Source: CAVWZH01 sp963765285 (GTDB taxonomy: Bacteria; Acidobacteriota; Terriglobia; Terriglobales; Acidobacteriaceae). Taken from it: DNA of 64,000 nucleotides. Numbering within the stretch: position 1 is the stretch's first letter; each line of letters begins with the position of its first letter. Position numbers and translations under genes: made by a program. Shown here in pieces: positions 58,909 to 64,000 of the stretch. The stretch spans positions 744,001-808,000 of the forward strand of contig CAVXVR010000003.1 in NCBI GenBank assembly GCA_963765285.1, in the 5' to 3' direction. A model generated the notes under the pieces. The model searched no databases and was not told the DNA's origin. It saw nothing but the letters and a program-made list of their open reading frames with translations.

Positions 58909-59685
58909 ATGCACGTTCATCCCACAGCCATTCTCGATCCCCGTGCCAAGGTTCATCCTTCCTGCAAAATCGGGCCTTATTGCGTAATAGGGCCGGACGT
59001 TGTACTGGGAGAAAATTGCCATCTGGTCTCGCACGTCGCCATCGAGGGACCTGCGAAAATCGGCGCTGATAATGGGTTCTTTCCCTTCTGCTCCATCGGG
59101 ATGGCCCCTCAGGATTTGAGCTACGCCGGCGAACCCACGCGGCTCGAGATTGGCGATCACAACGAGATTCGAGAATTCGTCACCATCAATCGTGGAACCG
59201 TGAAGGGTGGAGGATTGACGCGGGTGGGCAGTCACACGCTGATCATGGCGTACACTCACGTGGCACACGACTGCAAGGTTGGTGACCATGTGATTCTGGC
59301 CAATGCAGCCACTCTGGGCGGCCACGTGATCGTGGAGGATTGGGCGACAGTCGGTGCGCTTTGCCCCGTGCATCATTTCGTTCGCATCGGGGCATACTCA
59401 TTCATCGGCGGCGGAACAACCGTGACTCGCGATGTGCTTCCTTTTTCAAAAACTGCCGCTGAACGCGGTACGCACGCCTATGGATTGAATGCCGTCGGGC
59501 TGGAGCGGCGAGGCTTCAGCAAAGATCGCATCCGCAAGATTCATCACGCCTATAAGCTGCTGCTCGCCTCCAAACTTAATACTTCGCAGGCAATTGAGAA
59601 GCTGAAATCAGAGGCGGATCGCGGTGAGGACGTCGAAACGCTGATCCGTTTTGTCGAAAGCTCGGAACGGGGAGTGATTAAGTAA
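58909..59685 (+). CDS. lpxA: UDP-N-acetylglucosamine acyltransferase LpxA
   Basis: 258 aa from ATG 58909 (MHVHPTAILDPRAKVHPSCK); ATG 58891 would add six residues and overlap fabZ. Left-handed beta-helix hexapeptide repeats cover residues 5-190. The catalytic His is in AYTHVAHDCKVGDH. RGFSKDRIRKIHHAYKLLL starts the helical C-terminus. It puts the first 3-hydroxyacyl chain on UDP-GlcNAc (or an amino analogue) in lipid A synthesis. The organism therefore makes lipopolysaccharide. Confidence 0.95.
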   Translation: MHVHPTAILDPRAKVHPSCKIGPYCVIGPDVVLGENCHLVSHVAIEGPAKIGADNGFFPFCSIGMAPQDLSYAGEPTRLEIGDHNEIREFVTINRGTVKGGGLTRVGSHTLIMAYTHVAHDCKVGDHVILANAATLGGHVIVEDWATVGALCPVHHFVRIGAYSFIGGGTTVTRDVLPFSKTAAERGTHAYGLNAVGLERRGFSKDRIRKIHHAYKLLLASKLNTSQAIEKLKSEADRGEDVETLIRFVESSERGVIK

Positions 59686-59688
59686 GAG

Positions 59689-59793
59689 CAGTGGCAGTGG
59701 CTAGTGGCCAGTGGCCAGTAGCCGGTTGTCGTCAGAGGCTTGAAAGTCTCTATTCTGGCCACTGACCACTGGTCACTGGCCACTGACCACTTT
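59689..59793. repeat. inverted tandem repeat with AGTGGCC units
   Basis: CAGTGGCTAGTGGCCAGTGG at the left is matched by CTGGCCACTGACCACTGG and CACTGGCCACTGACCAC at the right, around a short unique centre (about 59727-59753). It fills the lpxA-lpxI gap and can form a long hairpin. No promoter for lpxI is apparent. Confidence 0.7.
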
Positions 59794-59798
59794 CGCAA

Positions 59799-60641
59799 AT
59801 GCCCGGTAAAGAAAAACTCGGCCTCATTGCGGGCAACGGGAAGTTCCCTTTCCTTGTGCTCGATGCGGCGCGAGCCCAGAATTTTGACGTGATCGTCGTG
59901 GCCATCAAGGAAGAAGCTTTCCCTGAGATCGAATCCCGCGGGGCGGCTGCGGTCCACTGGCTGTCACTGGGTGATTTGTCGAAGCTGATTGAGACGTTCC
60001 AAGGGGAAGGGGTGCATCGCGCGGTTATGGCCGGACAAGTCAAGCACAAGCAGATCTTCTCCAGCATCAAGCCGGACTGGAAATTGGCCAAGCTCCTCCT
60101 CTCGCTGGGCACGCGAAATACGAATTCTTTACTTGGCGCGGTTGCCCAGGTGCTCGCCGAGGAAGGCATTGAGCTGGAGAATTCCACGGCGCTGCTGGAA
60201 CCACTTTTGGCGAAGTCTGGCGTGCTGACCCGGCGCGCCCCCAACGAACCGGAGCAGAAGAACATCGCGTATGGCCGGAGCCTCGCGCGTCAACTCGGGC
60301 AATTCGATATTGGCCAGACCGTGGTGGTCGCAGAAGGAGCATGTGTTGCCGTCGAAGCCATGGAGGGCACTGACGCAGCCATCGAACGCGCTGGTCACAT
60401 CATGCAGTCTCTGGCCGGAGATGCGTCCACGCTGAGCCGCGCTCTCACCGTGATAAAAACTGCCAAGCCGGACCAGGACATGCGTTTTGACGTGCCGGTG
60501 GTGGGCGTGAAGACAATCGAAGTTATGCGAAAAGCCGGCGCGACCTGCCTGACCGTGGATGCGGGCCGGTGTTTGCTGCTGGATGGTGAGGCGATCTTCG
60601 TCGCTGCCAACGAGGGCGGCATTGCGATTGTGGCCGAATAA
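59799..60641 (+). CDS. lpxI: UDP-2,3-diacylglucosamine pyrophosphatase LpxI
   Basis: 280 aa. LGLIAGNGKFPFLVLDAARA opens the N-terminal domain; VHRAVMAGQVKHKQIFSSIK, GVLTRRAPNEPEQKNIAYG, FDIGQTVVVAEGACVAVEAM and FDVPVVGVKTIEVMRKAGAT are LpxI (DUF1009) blocks. It hydrolyses UDP-2,3-diacylglucosamine to lipid X plus UMP, replacing LpxH. Length is typical. It follows lpxA after a repeat-filled 113-bp gap. Confidence 0.93.
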   Translation: MPGKEKLGLIAGNGKFPFLVLDAARAQNFDVIVVAIKEEAFPEIESRGAAAVHWLSLGDLSKLIETFQGEGVHRAVMAGQVKHKQIFSSIKPDWKLAKLLLSLGTRNTNSLLGAVAQVLAEEGIELENSTALLEPLLAKSGVLTRRAPNEPEQKNIAYGRSLARQLGQFDIGQTVVVAEGACVAVEAMEGTDAAIERAGHIMQSLAGDASTLSRALTVIKTAKPDQDMRFDVPVVGVKTIEVMRKAGATCLTVDAGRCLLLDGEAIFVAANEGGIAIVAE

Positions 60642-60677
60642 GTTGACCGCGGTTTTGTTCTCGCAGGAGGGGCTGAC

Positions 60678-61145
60678 ATGTCAGAAAGTGAGCGTCTTGC
60701 CGACCAGATTCGCCGCGCCTTCGAAGGGGAAGCCTGGCACGGAGATTCGGTGCGCGAAATCCTGCGCGACGTGAGTTCTACGAGAGCTGCTGCCCGGCCA
60801 ATTCCTGACGCGCATACGATCTGGGAATTGGTGCTCCACATCACCACCTGGGATCGAGTCACGACCGCCCGTATCGCGGGCTCCGCCGCCGAGCCAACAG
60901 ACGACGAGAACTTCCCCGAGATCAAGGACAGCAGTGAGGCAGCGTGGGCCCACACCTTGCAGCAGCTCTGGAGCACCCATCATGCACTGGTGAAGGCTGT
61001 GGCCAGCTTTCCCGACGCGCGGCTGATGGAACTGGTACCCGGTAAAACCGGAGACCACTACAACTTCTTTTACCTGTTCAGCGGAATCGTCCAGCACGAG
61101 CTTTACCATGCAGGACAAATCGCGTTGTTGAAGAAAATCCGCTGA
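60678..61145 (+). CDS. DinB-family protein
   Basis: 155 aa four-helix bundle. Metal-binding histidines are visible in LVLHITTWDRVT and QHELYHAGQIALLKK, with a third usual position in WSTHHALVK or nearby. DinB/YfiT proteins are often thiol S-transferases (bacillithiol or mycothiol) or metal-dependent hydrolases of unknown substrate. GCAGGAGGGG before the ATG is a clear ribosome site. It lies in the same direction as lpxI but its role need not be linked. Confidence 0.85.
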   Translation: MSESERLADQIRRAFEGEAWHGDSVREILRDVSSTRAAARPIPDAHTIWELVLHITTWDRVTTARIAGSAAEPTDDENFPEIKDSSEAAWAHTLQQLWSTHHALVKAVASFPDARLMELVPGKTGDHYNFFYLFSGIVQHELYHAGQIALLKKIR

Positions 61146-61206
61146 ACCCGGCTGCAGCACTGCGAGGAATTGAAGTCTGTCGATTGACTCAGTCATCAAC
61201 GTAGCC

Positions 61207-62202
61207 GTGGTCGGCGTCGGCGCCTTCGGACGCAATCACGCCCGGGTTTATCACCAGCTTGCTCAGCAGGGCCATGCGGTCAGGCTGGTGGGCGTGGTGG
61301 ATCCGGACTTAAAACGCGCCGACACCCTGGCGAGCGAATTCAGCTGCCGCGCCTTTGGATCGATCGAGCAACTCACGACCACCCACAGCGAAGTGCGGGC
61401 CGCGTCGGTAGTTGTTCCCACGGTCGCGCACCTGCAAGCTGCACGGTCGCTCATGGAAGCCGGAGTCGACGTGCTCATCGAGAAGCCGCTGGCTTCTTCG
61501 CTGGCTGAGGCTGACGAACTGGTTCATCTGGCACAGCGGTTGGGCCGGATCGCGCAGGTCGGCCACCTCGAGCGGTTTAATCCAGCAGTGCGCGCCACAT
61601 TGCCCGTCATCACCAAGCCCATGTTCTTTGAGGTGCACCGGCTTAGTGTTTTCACTCCCCGCTCGCTCGATGTGGATGTGGTGCTGGATCTCATGATTCA
61701 TGACCTCGACGTCGTGCTCTCGTTCGTGAATTCTCCAGTCAAGGAGATTCGCGCCGTCGGCCTTGCCGTCCTTTCTGGAAAGACCGATATCGCCAATGTG
61801 CGTCTCGAGTTCGATTCCGGCTGCGTCGCCAATTTCACCGCGAGCCGGGTTTCGACGGAGCAGGTTCGTAAGATCCGTTTCTTCCAGCCTCGACAATATG
61901 TGTCGATTGACTACAGCCGCCAGGATGTGCTGGTCTTCACCGTGGATGGAGAGAGTCCGACTCCGGGCAGTCCAGTTCTTGGCACGCCATCCGTAAATCC
62001 TCAAATCAAGGTCAGCCAGCCGCCGGTCACTGCCGAAGAACCGCTGCATGCCGAGTTAAAATCCTTCCTCGATTCGGTGCGCACACGCAATAAGCCTCTG
62101 GTTTCTCTCGAAGATGGCCGCGGCGCCCTGGGGCTGGCGCTGGAAATCGTCGAAGCGATCCGCGTGCACGGAACCAAGGTGCGCCTGGAACACTTGGCTT
62201 AG
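61207..62202 (+). CDS. Gfo/Idh/MocA-family NAD(P) oxidoreductase
   Basis: 331 aa from GTG 61207, though the Rossmann strand begins four or more residues earlier (INVAVVGVGAFGRNHARVYH), so the true start is upstream, perhaps a rare codon such as ATT 61183. VLIEKPLASSLAEADELV is the EKP motif; VGHLERFNPAV and DLMIHDLDVVLSFV follow. Beside lpxA and lpxI it could be a GnnA-type UDP-GlcNAc 3-dehydrogenase for amide-linked lipid A. The partner aminotransferase gnnB is not in view, so this remains a guess. Confidence 0.82.
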   Translation: MVGVGAFGRNHARVYHQLAQQGHAVRLVGVVDPDLKRADTLASEFSCRAFGSIEQLTTTHSEVRAASVVVPTVAHLQAARSLMEAGVDVLIEKPLASSLAEADELVHLAQRLGRIAQVGHLERFNPAVRATLPVITKPMFFEVHRLSVFTPRSLDVDVVLDLMIHDLDVVLSFVNSPVKEIRAVGLAVLSGKTDIANVRLEFDSGCVANFTASRVSTEQVRKIRFFQPRQYVSIDYSRQDVLVFTVDGESPTPGSPVLGTPSVNPQIKVSQPPVTAEEPLHAELKSFLDSVRTRNKPLVSLEDGRGALGLALEIVEAIRVHGTKVRLEHLA

Positions 62203-62229
62203 GCGCAAGAGCGGCCCGATTTACATTTC

Positions 62230-62258
62230 TTGACAATCCCTCGCCGAAATACGCGATA
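62230..62258 (+). promoter_or_regulatory. possible promoter before the TonB-like gene
   Basis: TTGACA (62230-62235) is a perfect -35, but the -10 region near 62253 (GCGATA) is poor. The rest of the 259-bp gap 62203-62461 holds nothing I can name. Confidence 0.3.
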
Positions 62259-62461
62259 GGCTTTGGTTGACCAAGCGGGTACGGTTCCTAAGTACATGCG
62301 CCTTCAGCTTTTTACAGATTTTGTGGAAAGATGCGAAAATGATGCCAGGGGCAGGATGCAGCATTTCTGGTTGCCGCGGGTGAGCAGGCCGGTGTCTGAG
62401 CCGCCGCAACCGGGCATCTAATGCTCATTCACGTGTGGTGAGTTGCTAAGCCAGCTATTCC

Positions 62462-63565
62462 ATGCCAACGACTGAAATCCCGCCGCGAAATCCTGTGACT
62501 CCGTCAGAGACGCGCTCGCAAGCGCCCGAACTCTACGATGGAGACAGTTGGGAATCGGCTTACCGCGAAACCTACGACGTTCCCGCGCTTCTGGTGCAAT
62601 TGCAGGACGATCTTTCACGCTCCCGCCAGCGGGAGGCTTTTTGGATTTCAGTAGTTGTCCACTTGACGCTCATCATTCTGCTGGTCAACTCGGACAGGAT
62701 TGACAGGCTGTGGAACCGGAAGCCGCTCGTCGCGATCACTCCGCGTGACATGATGTTGCAGAAAGAACTTACGTACTTGCAATTGCCTCCGGATGAGCAA
62801 AAGCTCACGAAGCGTCCGGAAACCAATAACATTTCCGACAAAGACCGGATTGCGACCGCCAAGCAGCCGCGTCTCGACCGGGAAGAACTAAAAAAGATTC
62901 TTGACGCCAACAAGCGGGGAATGCCCGGGCCCGCCGGCCCGCCTTCTCCTACACCGCAGCCCTCGGAAGCCGCTCCAACGGCCGCCCAGGCGCCTCCTGG
63001 CCCACAGAGCGTGCCCCCTCCGGCTCCCAAGCCTTCACTAGCGCAGTCGCAACCCCCGCGCCTTGCCCTGCCCAAGCCGAGCTTTGCCAATAGCATGTCC
63101 GCAGGATCGGCCATTGAACAGGCGGCCCGCGCCGCGCTGGCAAATCGGGGAGGATACGGCGGGGACGACGGCAACTACGGCCTCGGGCAAGGGCAGGCAG
63201 CGCAGGCGGTCGGCAATCTGGACATCCTTTCGGACACTATGGGAGTGGACTTCGGCCCCTACTTGAAGCACGTGGTCGATGAAGTCCGGCAGAATTGGTA
63301 CAACCTCATCCCGGAGTCAGCCCGCGCGCCCCTTATGAAGAAAGGGAGAGTCTCGATCCAGTTTGCCATCATGAAAGATGGCAGTATAAGCGGCATGTCG
63401 GTGACCGAGGGTGGAAGTTCGGGCGATGTGGCGTTGGACCGGGCCGCATGGGGCGGGATCACGGCATCCAATCCCTTCCCGCCTCTGCCTGATGAATTTG
63501 GCGGCCAGTATCTCGCGCTGCGGTTCCGCTTCTACTACAACCCTGATAAGAACGAGATGCCCTAA
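62462..63565 (+). CDS. TonB/TolA-type energy transducer
   Basis: 367 aa. A cytoplasmic N-terminus of about 60 residues, one membrane helix (FWISVVVHLTLIILLVNSD), a Pro/Ala/Gln-rich periplasmic stretch (residues 155-215: PGPAGPPSPTPQPSEAAPTA), a Gly-rich segment and a C-terminal TonB-like domain (YLKHVVDEVRQNWYNLIPES, GRVSIQFAIMKDGSISGMSV). It would couple the proton gradient to outer membrane transport or act as TolA. No exbB/exbD is adjacent. Convergent with the M13 peptidase gene. Confidence 0.85.
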   Translation: MPTTEIPPRNPVTPSETRSQAPELYDGDSWESAYRETYDVPALLVQLQDDLSRSRQREAFWISVVVHLTLIILLVNSDRIDRLWNRKPLVAITPRDMMLQKELTYLQLPPDEQKLTKRPETNNISDKDRIATAKQPRLDREELKKILDANKRGMPGPAGPPSPTPQPSEAAPTAAQAPPGPQSVPPPAPKPSLAQSQPPRLALPKPSFANSMSAGSAIEQAARAALANRGGYGGDDGNYGLGQGQAAQAVGNLDILSDTMGVDFGPYLKHVVDEVRQNWYNLIPESARAPLMKKGRVSIQFAIMKDGSISGMSVTEGGSSGDVALDRAAWGGITASNPFPPLPDEFGGQYLALRFRFYYNPDKNEMP

Positions 63566-63582
63566 AGCAGAAGGTTCGGCGC

Positions 63583-64000
63583 TCACCAGACCCGGCATCT
63601 GTTCTGCCGGACCATTGCCGCTCCTGACTTGCACTGGAATGCCCGCTGGAATTCAGGCATGTTCGAGACCACTCCGTTGACCCGGAAGTTCGGAGGAGAA
63701 TGGGGATCGACGGTGGCGCGCAAGCGCATCTCCTCGTCGCGCCGGCTCGTGCACCAGCCCTGGCCGAAGGCAATGAAAAAGCGCTGCTCGGGCGTGAAGC
63801 CGCCGATCGTCTGGGGCTCTTGCCCTTTGATTTCGTCCTGCCACGCCATGTAGGCCAGCATCAGCCCGCCCAGATCCGCGACATCTTCCCCCAGCGTGAG
63901 TTTCCCGTTGATTTTGACGTCGTCAATAATCACGTACTGCGAATACTGATCGGAAACGCAACTGGCGCGTTGCTCAAACTCCCTTGCATCTGCCGCAGTC
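63583..64000 (-). CDS. M13-family metallopeptidase, C-terminal part (cut by window end)
   Basis: Frame is open to the window edge. EQRASCVSDQYSQY then VKINGKLTLGEDVADLGGLM holds the third zinc ligand (Glu of the ENxAD-like motif, here EDVAD). PEQRFFIAFGQGWCTSRRDE and the final NRCRVW (CxxW-type ending) are standard for neprilysin/PepO-type M13 enzymes. The HExxH site lies outside the window. Such enzymes are exported and cut short peptides. Confidence 0.9.
   Translation of the reverse strand, partial: TAADAREFEQRASCVSDQYSQYVIIDDVKINGKLTLGEDVADLGGLMLAYMAWQDEIKGQEPQTIGGFTPEQRFFIAFGQGWCTSRRDEEMRLRATVDPHSPPNFRVNGVVSNMPEFQRAFQCKSGAAMVRQNRCRVW

Overview
The window looks like a chromosomal segment of an Acidobacteriota (Terriglobia-type) bacterium. 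This is inferred, not proven: the DNA is GC-rich, it carries lipid A genes with lpxI instead of lpxH, it pairs an ECF-like sigma factor with a Ser/Thr kinase, and it holds many TPR proteins, exported conserved hypotheticals and abundant palindromic intergenic repeats of the kind I associate with that phylum. There is no rRNA, no CRISPR array and no prophage. Two tRNAs are present: Thr(CGT) at 21333 and Arg(TCT) at 34654.

Layout. 1-9.7 kb: a broken TPR gene, ilvE, an orphan Phd antitoxin, pilT, a STAS protein, recX, a repetitive exported protein, a RAYT transposase with its palindromes, alaS, a 237-bp repeat, and an intact Phd/VapC pair whose antitoxin looks leaderless. 9.7-20 kb: a STAS/SpoIIAA-like protein, a Rieske oxygenase, two cell-wall hydrolases, a second copy of the 237-bp repeat, a VOC protein, a sigma factor/kinase pair, a metallo-beta-lactamase-fold protein and a DUF6599-like protein. 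20-29 kb: small exported or membrane proteins, a MerR-TPR protein, an acyl-CoA dehydrogenase, a LolA-like protein and a large exported BNR-repeat protein. 29-35 kb: a MOSC protein, a two-gene TIR / RyR-SLATT membrane system, a serine hydrolase and tRNA-Arg. 35-43 kb: three minor pilins, two membrane proteins, and a TPM-nucleotidyltransferase-LemA operon. 43-52 kb: FmdB and PilZ proteins and a sugar-use cluster (GH20, PfkB, GH130, GH13, glpK). 52-54 kb: a graveyard with broken VapBC and CBS-HEPN genes. 54-64 kb: lepA, maf, tatA, an M20 peptidase, fabZ-lpxA-lpxI with an oxidoreductase, a TonB-like protein and the end of an M13 peptidase.

The best candidate for an undescribed system is the pair at 29848-33329. 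A TIR-domain protein with many membrane segments is translationally coupled to a protein joining an RyR domain to a SLATT-like membrane module. That layout could form a complete signal maker, sensor and membrane effector.

A second theme is reading-frame damage. alaS, the SLT transglycosylase, the amidase, the metallo-beta-lactamase-fold gene, GH13 (twice) and glpK each carry what looks like a single-base indel with coding resuming at once in the next frame. The TPR gene at the left edge, vapB and the CBS-HEPN gene carry several lesions each. The first group is probably sequencing or assembly error; the second looks like true decay.

A third theme is small repeats. Palindromic or tandem elements sit between genes and also, in frame, inside alaS (two), the DUF6599-like gene and maf.
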